From positions 276-21,980 of the forward strand of contig DBYV01000026.1 in assembly GCA_002310995.1 (NCBI GenBank): DNA of 21,705 nucleotides, written 5' to 3'. A program made the translations under genes and the position numbers. Of this stretch, positions 6,339 to 14,118 are shown in pieces. The notes beneath the pieces were generated by a model that saw nothing but the letters and a program-made list of their open reading frames with translations, had not been told where the DNA came from and did no database searches. Numbering within the stretch: the stretch's first letter is position 1; the number at the start of each line of letters is the position of its first letter. Origin of the DNA: a bacterium UBP6_UBA1177. Lineage in GTDB: Bacteria; UBP6; UBA1177.

Positions 6339-7790
6339 TTATTTCTTCCAGAAAGCTCTCGTGAAAATCACCATGACAGTAAAAATTTCAAGTCGGCCGA
6401 TTATCATTCCGGCAGAGAAAACCCACTTTACCCAATCCTTAAAGAAGTGATAGTTTTCAACAGGACCGATTCTGCCGAAACCGGGGCCGATATTGCCGAC
6501 AGTTGAAAGCGCAGCCGTGAATGAGGTCAGAACGCTTACTCCGGAAAGAGCGCAGAGACATGCTGTGGTAAGAACACTGACCGCATAAAGGAAAACAAAA
6601 GCCGAAATCGAATATATCATATCCTTTTTCACTACGTTGCCATCGATGAAAATCGTCATTATGGCTTTTGGATGAACAAGATATTTGAGTTCGTTTATGG
6701 CGAGTTTCATAAGCGTGACTATGCGTATAAGCTTGACACCGCCGCTGGTAGAACCGCTGCAAGCACCTGAAAACATTAAGAGAAAAATAATATACTGAGC
6801 AAAAGACGGCCACTGTTTGTAATCGGCTGTTGCAAAACCTGTCGTCGTGAGAATCGAAACCACCTGAAACATCGCCTGGCGAATTGAACCGTGCAGAGAA
6901 TAGAGTTTGTGGTAAAAAAGATCACTCGCTACAAACAGTGAAGCTGCCGCAATAACTGCAAGATAAACCTTGAGTTCTGTATTTTTGAAAATCTGTTTTG
7001 CCCTTCCGGTTATGATTTTATAGTGCAGGGTGAAACTCATTCCCGAAAGAATCATGAAAACTATGACTATCCACTCGATGAAAGCGGATTTATATGCGCC
7101 GACAGAGGCATTTCTCGGTGAAAATCCCCCTGTTGCGATTGTCGCAAAGGCGTGGTTAAAAGCATCGAAGTACGGCATTCCGGCAAAATTGAGAAGCATA
7201 GCTTCGACAACTGTCAGTCCTACATAAATTCCCCAGAGTGTTTTCGCCGTTTCACTTATTCTGGGCGAAATTTTATCAACTGTGGGGCCGGGAGCTTCGG
7301 CTTTAAGGAGTTGCAGACCTCCGACACCGAGGAGCGGCAGGACTGCGACGGCGAGAACGATGATTCCCATACCGCCCAGCCAGTGAGTGAGGCTCCGCCA
7401 GAAAAGCATCGACTTCGGCAACACCTCGATATCTGTCAGAATCGTAGCTCCGGTCGTCGAAAATCCCGAAACAGTCTCAAAAAGAGCCTCCGAAAAATTC
7501 GGAATTGCACCGGAAATATAAAAAGGAAGCGCCGAAATGAATGAAATCGACACCCAGCACAGGACAACCAGAACAAAACTTTCCCTGACTGCGATTCTGT
7601 GTATCTGCCAATGCCTTAAAAAATAAAAGGAAACAGCGCATACAACAACTGTAGAAACCATTACGCTGAAGAATGATTTCAAAGCAGCAGGTTCATCGTA
7701 GTATGCCGCAACCAGAATAGGAAGAGTCATGCAAATTGAGACAAAAAACAGTATTATAATTAGTGGCTTAAGTATTGTGTTAAAATTCAT
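6339..7790 (-). CDS. trkH: Trk potassium uptake channel, TrkH subunit
   Basis: The integral inner-membrane pore subunit of the Trk/Ktr/HKT superfamily, 483 aa, of normal TrkH length. Hydrophobic helices run from residue 8 to the C-terminus. The four pore-loop filter segments are visible: SGFSTTGATIL, FATIATGGFSP, VSILTTTGFATAD and STVGNIGPGFG, which supply the filter glycines. The conserved GGMGIIVLAVAVLP and SGACSGSTSGGVK blocks are present. The ATG overlaps the trkA stop by 4 nt (ATGA), so the two subunits are translationally coupled. No separate promoter is evident. No clear minus-strand terminator follows the gene; a small tandem repeat does. Confidence 0.95.
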   Translation of the reverse strand: MNFNTILKPLIIILFFVSICMTLPILVAAYYDEPAALKSFFSVMVSTVVVCAVSFYFLRHWQIHRIAVRESFVLVVLCWVSISFISALPFYISGAIPNFSEALFETVSGFSTTGATILTDIEVLPKSMLFWRSLTHWLGGMGIIVLAVAVLPLLGVGGLQLLKAEAPGPTVDKISPRISETAKTLWGIYVGLTVVEAMLLNFAGMPYFDAFNHAFATIATGGFSPRNASVGAYKSAFIEWIVIVFMILSGMSFTLHYKIITGRAKQIFKNTELKVYLAVIAAASLFVASDLFYHKLYSLHGSIRQAMFQVVSILTTTGFATADYKQWPSFAQYIIFLLMFSGACSGSTSGGVKLIRIVTLMKLAINELKYLVHPKAIMTIFIDGNVVKKDMIYSISAFVFLYAVSVLTTACLCALSGVSVLTSFTAALSTVGNIGPGFGRIGPVENYHFFKDWVKWVFSAGMIIGRLEIFTVMVIFTRAFWKK

Positions 7791-9148
7791 ATGTCTGAAA
7801 AAATCATCTCGACTTTAGGAACATTCTGTTTTTTCATAATTATGATTACGCTGTCACCGGCCCTAAGCTCGAAATCGCCATTCGGGATCGAAATCTCTTT
7901 GTTTCTGGTTATTGCGGCAATAATCGAATTTTCCGGCATGTAGAGTTCTTTTATCTTTTTTCCGCAGGCATTGCATTCGGACGAAACAAGCAGTTCTACT
8001 GCCTCTGCCTCTCCGTCGAAAAGGGTGTGCAGTGTGATTACCCTGCCGCGTCTGATATATTTTAAAATCGCGTCAACAGTGCTTCGTTTCGGGCTCACCG
8101 TGGCATCCACACCAAGTTTTTGAGCAATAGAAATGTAACTTTCCTTGCTGACCGAAGCTACAGCCCTTTCAACACCGATGCTTTTCGCGTAAAGCGCCGA
8201 AAGAACATTGAGTTCCTGATTTTCAGTGACTGTGATTATAAGGTCAACTTCGTTCAGGCGCTCCTCTTCAAAAATCGATTCGTTCCTGACGTCGCCGTTG
8301 ATCACTAGGACATTCGGATATCTCCTCGATATTTCCTTTGCCTCTTCGTAGTCTTCCGAAAGAAGCTTCAGGTTTATCGGCATCGTCGAAAGGGTTCTGA
8401 GAAGATTTTTCGCGATTTTAGTCGTACCGACGATAAGAGCCGTCTCGATTTTTTTTATTTTTTTACCGGTTCTGGCAAAAATGTAATCCATAATTTTCTC
8501 ATCGGCGACAATATAAATTTCGTCACCTTCGCGGACAACCGTGTTTCCTGAAGGAATAAGAACCGATTCGCCGCGTTTTATCAAAGCAATAAGGAATGAT
8601 TTATTGATATCTTTCCTGATTTTTATCAGGTTTTTGTTTCTGAATGCCGAATTTCTGTCAACAATTTCGTTTCTTACAGTTATACTGCTTCCCTCGAAAG
8701 CAAGAACGTCGCTGAGCGCACCCTGCTTTACAACTTCAGTTATATGGTTCGCTGCCGCCATTTCGGGTGAAATGATATAGTCCGCACCCAAAAACGGATT
8801 GCCCTGAAACTCAGCATGGGAATAGTCAAGGTTGCTGACGCGCGCTATTTTTTTTAGTTTCAGCATCGAGCCGTCAGCGGAAGACGATGCTGCTATCGAA
8901 CATGCTATGAGGTTGGTCTCGTCCTTGTTTGTAGCCGCAATGAAGTAGTCACCGTCGGAAAGGTCAAGCTCCTGCATAGTCTGGCTGCGGTTGATTTCCT
9001 TGTTTAAAACCATACAGTCGAGGTTGCTTTCGAGAAATTTCGCACGAATCGGATCGCGCTCTATAACAACAACGTCTTTTCCTTCTTTGACCAGATGTCT
9101 GGCAATATCGTAACCTACTGCTCCGGCTCCGGCAACGACAAATTTCAT
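7787..9148 (-). CDS. trkA: Trk potassium uptake regulatory subunit TrkA
   Basis: The cytoplasmic NAD(H)/nucleotide-binding gating protein of the Trk system, 453 aa, consistent with the two-tandem-RCK form. The N-terminal half starts MKFVVAGAGAVGYDIARHL (GxGxxG) with a nucleotide-ribose acid in VVVIERD, and ends in a TrkA-C domain (PSGNTVVREGDEIYIVA). The second half begins near ALIVGTTKIAKNLLRTL, a degenerate Rossmann loop, and ends with a second TrkA-C domain (IPNGDFELRAGDSVIII). The start at 9148 is preferred because GGAG lies 5 nt upstream and the Rossmann motif follows at once; an in-frame start at 9181 would add 11 residues that overlap the promoter -10. It is the first gene of trkA-trkH, with a strong promoter about 25 nt upstream. 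Confidence 0.95.
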   Translation of the reverse strand: MKFVVAGAGAVGYDIARHLVKEGKDVVVIERDPIRAKFLESNLDCMVLNKEINRSQTMQELDLSDGDYFIAATNKDETNLIACSIAASSSADGSMLKLKKIARVSNLDYSHAEFQGNPFLGADYIISPEMAAANHITEVVKQGALSDVLAFEGSSITVRNEIVDRNSAFRNKNLIKIRKDINKSFLIALIKRGESVLIPSGNTVVREGDEIYIVADEKIMDYIFARTGKKIKKIETALIVGTTKIAKNLLRTLSTMPINLKLLSEDYEEAKEISRRYPNVLVINGDVRNESIFEEERLNEVDLIITVTENQELNVLSALYAKSIGVERAVASVSKESYISIAQKLGVDATVSPKRSTVDAILKYIRRGRVITLHTLFDGEAEAVELLVSSECNACGKKIKELYMPENSIIAAITRNKEISIPNGDFELRAGDSVIIIMKKQNVPKVEMIFSDI

Positions 9149-9180
9149 TAAAACTCCAAGAACATTGAAAAAAACCGCCA

Positions 9181-9208
9181 ATATTACGATTTAAAGGCGA
9201 ATTGTCAA
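9181..9208 (-). promoter_or_regulatory. Predicted sigma-70 promoter of trkA-trkH
   Basis: On the minus strand a consensus TTGACA (9203-9208) and TAATAT (9181-9186) are separated by 16 nt. The -10 is followed by TGGCGG and seven T, placing the start near 9174 with a leader of about 25 nt. The -35 overlaps a plus-strand TTGTCA (9202-9207), a candidate -35 for the divergent cyclase gene. Confidence 0.7.
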
Positions 9209-9230
9209 ATTTTGGTTCGGCGTATATTTT
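9202..9230 (+). promoter_or_regulatory. Candidate promoter of the cyclase gene
   Basis: TTGTCA (9202-9207), 17 nt, TATTTT (9225-9230) on the plus strand. Other possible -10 boxes are a consensus TATAAT at 9239-9244 with only TTCGGC as -35, and an extended TGATAATAT at 9252-9260. The choice between them cannot be made from sequence alone. Confidence 0.35.
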
Positions 9231-9303
9231 CCTTTTAATATAATTCATTAGTGATAATATATGCAGGTCTGTTGAGTTTTTTAGCATTTCGGAGGAGATT
9301 GGC

Positions 9304-11382
9304 ATGATTGATGACTATAGGATTGAGATACGTAGGAATCATCGGAATGTTGTTTTGCTCTGTATTGCTTCCGTTCTGATAAATATCGTTTTTGCGCGTC
9401 TGGCACAGTTTTTATCCCAGCATTCGGGTATGCAGCTTTGGTTCGACACTATCGGGACCATTCTCGCAGCAGCACTTGGCGGTTACCTTCCCGGCATCTT
9501 TGTTGGTTTAGTAACAAATTTCATGAAAGGTTTTATGGATTTTGCATCGATATACTACTCCGCCATGAACGTCCTGATTGCCGCGACTTCTGCCCTGCTC
9601 GCGAATCACGGCTTTTTGACGAAAAAGTGGAAAATTCCGTTTTTCATACTTGTCATGGCTTTTATCGGCGGCGTGATCGGCGGAATCCTTCCAAGTATCG
9701 TAAACTCCATTCCGTCCGCCGGTTTTCTGCATGATCTCTTGTGGGATCTGGCAGATAAAACTATTTCGGTAATCATTGTAATCGCGATTATCAGGGCTAT
9801 TCCCGAGAAAACCAGGGAGACACTTCACTTCAACGGCTGGAAGCAGACGCCGCTGACAAAAAACGATCTGGAGGAGATCAAGAAGACAATTCAGTGCCGC
9901 TCCGTTTTTTTAAGATCAAAAATAATTTTTATTCTGGCGGCATCGCTTGTCACCTTGGCCGTAACGGCGTCGACAATCAGCTTTATACTTTATCGCAATG
10001 CACTTCTCTCTGAATATTCCGAATTCGCCCGAGAGGTTACTGTTGCAGTCTCCGAAGTCCTTGATCACGAAAAAATCGACGAATACATCTCAAGCAAAAA
10101 TACGGATCAGCCTTATCTTGAAGTAATGCACAAACTTGAAGATATAAAGAGCACTTCTCCGACCGTAAAATTCATCTACATCTACAAGATAGAAGAGGAC
10201 GGAGGGCATGTGGTCTTCGACCTTCATTCCAACAACGAGGCCGACTCAGTTCCCGGGAAACTGGTAAAACTCGACTCCGCTTTCGAGCCGTATCTCCAGA
10301 CGCTCAGGGAGGGAGGCGAAATCGAACCGGTCATTTCCGACAGCTCTTTTGGGGAACTCCTTTCGGTCTACACTCCAGTAAAAAATTCCGCAGGAAAGAC
10401 TGTCAGCTACATCGGCGCGGACATTCCGATGTCAATGATTGTCGGAAAGGAGCTGAACTTCCTGACCCAGATGGTATTCCTCTTTCTGGGCTTTGTGATC
10501 CTGATAATCGCTATTGTTGTCTGGTTCGTCGATTACAACGTAGTTTTCCCGATCAACTCCATGACGATGCGGACAAGCGAGTTTGCCTACAGCGGTAACA
10601 ATGCACTCGGCGAAAACGTTGAGAAGATCCGGAAACTTGACATCCACACCGGAGATGAAGTGGAAAATCTGTACAAGGCCTTCACAAAGATGACCGAAGA
10701 CACGATGGGTTATGTCGATAAGATCGTTAGATCGGCAGAGCACATAGCGCAGATAAACAGCACTTTCGGAAAGGTCGTTTCACCGCAGGTCAGGGATTTT
10801 CTGCTTTCTGATAACCCCGATCTCGGCGGAGAAGATCTCGATGTCACAGTCATGTTCTGCGATATCCGAGGATTTACCACTCTTTCCGAAAAGCTTGAAC
10901 CCAAGGAGATAGTTCTTCTTCTGAACCGCTATTTCACCCGTCTGGAGAAACCGATCGTCGAAAACAACGGAATAATAAACAAGTATATCGGAGATGCGAT
11001 AATGGCAGTTTTCGGTGTTCCGCTCAAATCGGAAACACATGCCTACGACGCATGGAAAGCCGCTCAGGGAATGAGAGAACAGCTTGCAGCTCTTAATGAA
11101 GAGCTGAAAAGCGAAGGTCAGCCGGAGATCCGCTTCGGAATAGGTCTTTGTTCAGGGCAGGTGCTTGCCGGGAATATCGGAACGTCAAACCGGCTTGAAT
11201 ACACCGTTATCGGCGATACCGTAAACACTGCGAGCCGGATTGAGAGCCTCTGCAAAACTTACAAGACCGATCTTCTCATTTCGGAACAGACGAAGGAACT
11301 TCTTCCTGACGATGTGCCGCTGACATTCGTCGCAGAATCGGAAATCCGCGGCAAACAACAGCGTATCAAACTTTATTCATAG
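9304..11382 (+). CDS. Membrane-bound class III adenylate/guanylate cyclase
   Basis: A 692-aa sensor cyclase. Residues about 17-165 form a multi-helix membrane domain (GTILAAALGGYLPGIFVGLVTN...) that looks like an ECF-transporter S-component-type fold. A further helix (about 205-225), an extracytoplasmic Cache-like region (about 226-375), another helix (about 382-408) and a HAMP-like linker follow. The catalytic domain (about 510-692) is complete: metal-binding Asp520 (FCDIRGFT) and Asp564 (GDAIMAVFG), purine-binding Lys560 with Thr634, and transition-state Asn641 and Arg645 (GDTVNTASR). Lys with Thr in place of the mammalian Asp is typical of class IIIb adenylate cyclases, so cAMP is the likelier product; this is family knowledge, not proof. 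GGAGGAG precedes the ATG. The gene is divergent from trkA and ends 14 nt from a convergent gene. Confidence 0.9.
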   Translation: MIDDYRIEIRRNHRNVVLLCIASVLINIVFARLAQFLSQHSGMQLWFDTIGTILAAALGGYLPGIFVGLVTNFMKGFMDFASIYYSAMNVLIAATSALLANHGFLTKKWKIPFFILVMAFIGGVIGGILPSIVNSIPSAGFLHDLLWDLADKTISVIIVIAIIRAIPEKTRETLHFNGWKQTPLTKNDLEEIKKTIQCRSVFLRSKIIFILAASLVTLAVTASTISFILYRNALLSEYSEFAREVTVAVSEVLDHEKIDEYISSKNTDQPYLEVMHKLEDIKSTSPTVKFIYIYKIEEDGGHVVFDLHSNNEADSVPGKLVKLDSAFEPYLQTLREGGEIEPVISDSSFGELLSVYTPVKNSAGKTVSYIGADIPMSMIVGKELNFLTQMVFLFLGFVILIIAIVVWFVDYNVVFPINSMTMRTSEFAYSGNNALGENVEKIRKLDIHTGDEVENLYKAFTKMTEDTMGYVDKIVRSAEHIAQINSTFGKVVSPQVRDFLLSDNPDLGGEDLDVTVMFCDIRGFTTLSEKLEPKEIVLLLNRYFTRLEKPIVENNGIINKYIGDAIMAVFGVPLKSETHAYDAWKAAQGMREQLAALNEELKSEGQPEIRFGIGLCSGQVLAGNIGTSNRLEYTVIGDTVNTASRIESLCKTYKTDLLISEQTKELLPDDVPLTFVAESEIRGKQQRIKLYS

Positions 11383-11396
11383 AAATTGTCTGATTT

Positions 11397-12218
11397 TCAG
11401 AGAAAGAGTTTCTGCGGGTCATCGCAGTGACAGTTCGCAAGACACGAAGTTATAAAATAATATATTTCACCGCAACGGAACACCGAAGGTTCGTTCTCCG
11501 GATAGCAGCCGCATTCGTTATTGACAATGTCGGCATCTTCATCGGAATCTGGAAGTTCAGAATCATTATCATCAATCATTTCGATATCTTGATCGCTATC
11601 TTCGGCATCATCATCGTCTTCAGTTTCATCGTTGTTATCATCATTTTCTTCATGATTGCAGAGTCCTTCCTTGTAAGAAGTACATATTTTGTTGCCAGAA
11701 TTGATGGCGTAGCAGTGAGCAAAGCACAAGTTAAAAACTGAAATCACGCCGTTGCAGCATATAGGCTCGTAATCCAGTTCATCTCCGCAATCGCAGTCCG
11801 CATTCGAAAACTCCTCGGGGAACGGATTACTTTCCGGAAAATGGCTGCCGGAATCTGGCAAAGTATCGCCTGGATCAGGATAACCACTGTCAGTGCAATC
11901 CGCACTATCAGCTGTATCAGCTGTATCGACGGTATCAGTTGTATCTGAGTCACCGCTATCCCAGCCTGTATTTCCCCAATCCTCACCCTCTGGAGCAGTA
12001 TCAGTATTGTTATCTTCGTAGGCACCGGAATCAGCAGAATCTTCGTTCCAGTCGTCGTAGTTGGCATCACTTCCTGTATCGCTTCTGTCTTCAGACATTT
12101 CATCAGGCAGTCCTTCGGTATAGTCATCACTAGCTGATTTATCTCCAAGATTAACGAAGTGATCACACGAAAAAATGAAAAGCGCGGCTAAAATAACAAG
12201 GAGAAATCTATTATTCAC
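11397..12218 (-). CDS. Asp-rich lipoprotein with Kazal-like modules
   Basis: A predicted surface lipoprotein of about 273 aa. The signal peptide ends FIFSC, giving a lipidated Cys near residue 18. I prefer GTG at 12218, 7 nt after GGGAG; TTG at 12221 is possible but closer to it. A long Asp/Ser/Thr/Glu-rich linker with D-T-A-D repeats follows. A Cys module near 140-190 matches the Kazal pattern: C-x-C, Y-x-P-I-C, N-x-C-x-A-x-C and a final G-L-C. A second acidic linker leads to a shorter, similar module (CGCYPENEPSVFRC...SCLANCHC) at the C-terminus. Kazal domains often inhibit serine proteases, but that activity here is not shown. The gene overlaps the anti-sigma stop by 8 nt and is the third gene of the sigma operon, so it may be the signal-sensing or regulated surface partner (inference). 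Confidence 0.8.
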   Translation of the reverse strand: MNNRFLLVILAALFIFSCDHFVNLGDKSASDDYTEGLPDEMSEDRSDTGSDANYDDWNEDSADSGAYEDNNTDTAPEGEDWGNTGWDSGDSDTTDTVDTADTADSADCTDSGYPDPGDTLPDSGSHFPESNPFPEEFSNADCDCGDELDYEPICCNGVISVFNLCFAHCYAINSGNKICTSYKEGLCNHEENDDNNDETEDDDDAEDSDQDIEMIDDNDSELPDSDEDADIVNNECGCYPENEPSVFRCGEIYYFITSCLANCHCDDPQKLFL

Positions 12219-13428
12219 CAATCATCTCCCTGATTTCACGGCTGCGGAAACTTCTAGGGAATTCCCTGAGGTAATCATGGCAGAGCGGCACTGCCTTATT
12301 GCCTGATTTCTTATGTGAAATGCAGCCCTTTATCATAATTTCTTCTTTATATACACGGCTTTCACGCATAACATTGCCGTATTTTTTAACCAAATTTGCA
12401 ATTTCACCCCAATCCTTCTTCGACTCGTGGATCGAAACAAGTTCGAAAAGAGCTTTATCGGGCTCTTTACCTTTCTCGATCTCCATTGTGAAGAGCTGCT
12501 GTGCCGCTCCGATTTTTCCTGCCGAAAGAGCTTCTCTTCCCTGGAACAGGAACGATTTACCAGGAGTCAGCGCAAAATCCTGTTTTTTAGGATTGTTTCT
12601 CATCTTTTTTCCATGGGTTGCTATAGCATTGTGCTGTTCTTTGTGATTTGTATATTCAAACGTCCGGTTCATGTCTTTGGAAAGCTGAGTCGCCGCACCG
12701 TTTGACTTCTCGATTATCTCGACAAGACCGCTGAAAACCTCGGCTGTAAGCTTTCCGTCGGAATAGTCGAGCGTAAACGATGTTCCGAGAACTCTGACAA
12801 GGAATTTTCCATCGACATCGATTCTGAAATCGTTGCCGGTAACGACATCGAACTTCGCTTTTCCGCTTTTCATCGTAACATCGGTATCGCTCACCTTATC
12901 AAGATAAGTTTTTGATATTACTGAAATCGTCGCCTTGGCAAGTTTGACTTCGGCACCGCTTTCCCTTTCACCTGACGCATAATCTTCTCTGGTTTCAGGA
13001 ACAGCTTCAGCGCCAGCCGCTACAGCAACTTCGGCCTCTTTTTCATTGCTGTCAACATAATCAGCTTTCTGGAAAAGCATAATTCCGACAAAAAGCGCTA
13101 CTCCCAAAGAAAATGCGAAAAGCGGTTTAAACGCAAACGCAATTGATTTTGTATAAGTCCTAATCTGTAGCAGCAAAGCCTCGTCGGATTCGTCCTGAGG
13201 AAGATTTGCAAACGATTTCGCAGCAATTTCAGCAACTTTAACGCTGTCAGCTTCAGGAACAAATTCTTTAGCTTCGGCAAAAATATCTTTCGTTCCGCGG
13301 CAGCAGCTTATCATTGAAGAACACTCTTTGCATTCGGCAATGTGTTTTTCCGTTTCAGGAAGCAGCACATATCTGCCGTCGGCAACAGCGATTGCTTCTT
13401 CGATTGTTATGTGTTTTTCAGATACCAT
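12211..13428 (-). CDS. FecR-domain anti-sigma factor with zinc finger and C-terminal repeat region
   Basis: A 405-aa predicted single-pass inner-membrane regulator. The N-terminal cytoplasmic part has the zinc anti-sigma motif H29-x3-C33-x2-C36 (KHIAECKEC), which in known families grips an ECF sigma factor. One hydrophobic helix lies near 101-119. The periplasmic part (about 160-240) resembles a FecR beta domain: KFDVVTGNDFRIDVDG, FLVRVLGTSFTLDY, LTAEVFSGLVEI. The last 115 residues are helical and look like tetratricopeptide-type repeats, an addition to the usual FecR layout. The gene lies 13 nt after the sigma gene and overlaps the Kazal-like lipoprotein. The ribosome site AGAGG is weak and 10 nt from the ATG. 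No TonB receptor is nearby, so an iron-siderophore role is not supported by the context. Confidence 0.88.
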   Translation of the reverse strand: MVSEKHITIEEAIAVADGRYVLLPETEKHIAECKECSSMISCCRGTKDIFAEAKEFVPEADSVKVAEIAAKSFANLPQDESDEALLLQIRTYTKSIAFAFKPLFAFSLGVALFVGIMLFQKADYVDSNEKEAEVAVAAGAEAVPETREDYASGERESGAEVKLAKATISVISKTYLDKVSDTDVTMKSGKAKFDVVTGNDFRIDVDGKFLVRVLGTSFTLDYSDGKLTAEVFSGLVEIIEKSNGAATQLSKDMNRTFEYTNHKEQHNAIATHGKKMRNNPKKQDFALTPGKSFLFQGREALSAGKIGAAQQLFTMEIEKGKEPDKALFELVSIHESKKDWGEIANLVKKYGNVMRESRVYKEEIMIKGCISHKKSGNKAVPLCHDYLREFPRSFRSREIREMIGE

Positions 13429-13441
13429 AAAAACAAAACCT

Positions 13442-14017
13442 CTACATACTTCCGTTCAATATTTCATAAAGCTCCTTTTTAGCCTGATTTATCCTCGACC
13501 AGACTGTTTGGAGCGGTTGTTTCAATATCTCGGCTATTTCCTTCAGAGAGACTCCGTCGACTTCATAAAGAGTCAGGACAAAACGCTTGTCAGGCGATAT
13601 TTTTTTCATCGCGCCGTTCAGCATTTCAGCCCTTTCACTCTTTATCATAGCAGATTCGCTTCCCGTCGATTTGTCTCCGATCTGAAGGAAAAATTCCGGA
13701 TCTTCGGTGGTTTCATCTCTATTCAGGTGCTTCTGGATATATCTGTAGGTCGTGTTTACGGCTATTCTGTAGAGAAAAGTCGAAAACAACGAATCTCGCC
13801 TGTAAGTTTTTATCGCTTTCGCCATTTCGGTAAAAACTTCCTGCACAACATCCTCCGCATCGGCACTTTTGCCGATTATCCTGTAAACTGTGGCGGAAAC
13901 TCTTCCGTAATAACGCGTCACGAGTTCCGTCCACGCCCTCTGGTTTTTCTCCAGTAGTGCAAGGTCGACAAGAACACTGTCTTCCAACTCTGCAAAGTTC
14001 CCGCTTCCTTTCACCAC
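13442..14017 (-). CDS. ECF (RpoE-type) RNA polymerase sigma factor
   Basis: A sigma-70 family group 4 factor of 191 aa, typical in length. Region 2 (about 28-100) shows the core-binding and -10-recognition helix pattern: AEDVVQEVFTEMAKAI followed by FSTFLYRIAVNTTYRYIQK. Region 4 (about 130-185) has the -35-recognition helix-turn-helix: ISPDKRFVLTLYEVDGVSLKEIAEIL, then TVWSRINQAKKEL. No region 1 or 3 is present. The start is GTG; two GTG codons are adjacent (14017 and 14014), with GAGGG 7 nt before the first. The anti-sigma gene follows after 13 nt, the standard arrangement of a sigma with its membrane-bound inhibitor. The regulon cannot be read from this window. Confidence 0.93.
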   Translation of the reverse strand: MVKGSGNFAELEDSVLVDLALLEKNQRAWTELVTRYYGRVSATVYRIIGKSADAEDVVQEVFTEMAKAIKTYRRDSLFSTFLYRIAVNTTYRYIQKHLNRDETTEDPEFFLQIGDKSTGSESAMIKSERAEMLNGAMKKISPDKRFVLTLYEVDGVSLKEIAEILKQPLQTVWSRINQAKKELYEILNGSM

Positions 14018-14053
14018 AACAAAACCCTCGTATTTAGTTACATGAAACCCGCA

Positions 14054-14084
14054 TTTTTATTGAAAAAAAATGAAAAAATTTCAA
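14054..14084 (-). promoter_or_regulatory. Candidate promoter of the sigma-factor operon
   Basis: On the minus strand TTGAAA (14079-14084) and TAAAAA (14054-14059) are 19 nt apart, longer than ideal. The box is followed by TGCGGG and TTT, matching the G/C-block pattern at other promoters in this window. The 101-nt gap (14018-14118) is otherwise a run of A/T tracts. I found no convincing terminator stem in it. Confidence 0.3.
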
Positions 14085-14118
14085 AAAAAAGCGAGCTGAC
14101 GAAAAAATATCAATAAAA

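Noticed and set aside
11383..11396. A bidirectional terminator between the convergent cyclase and Kazal-like lipoprotein genes
   Set aside because: The gap is only 14 nt with no inverted repeat; the ends of the two genes show no clear stem either.
11744..12166. Second minus-strand frame inside the Kazal-like lipoprotein gene
   Set aside because: Ile/Thr-rich product typical of a +1 reading of Asp/Ser/Thr codons; the main frame has a signal peptide and Cys modules.
14018..14118. A rho-independent terminator between the UbiB-like gene and the sigma gene
   Set aside because: There are several T-tracts on the minus strand but no stable stem before them; the short GC patch CAGCTCGC does not pair.
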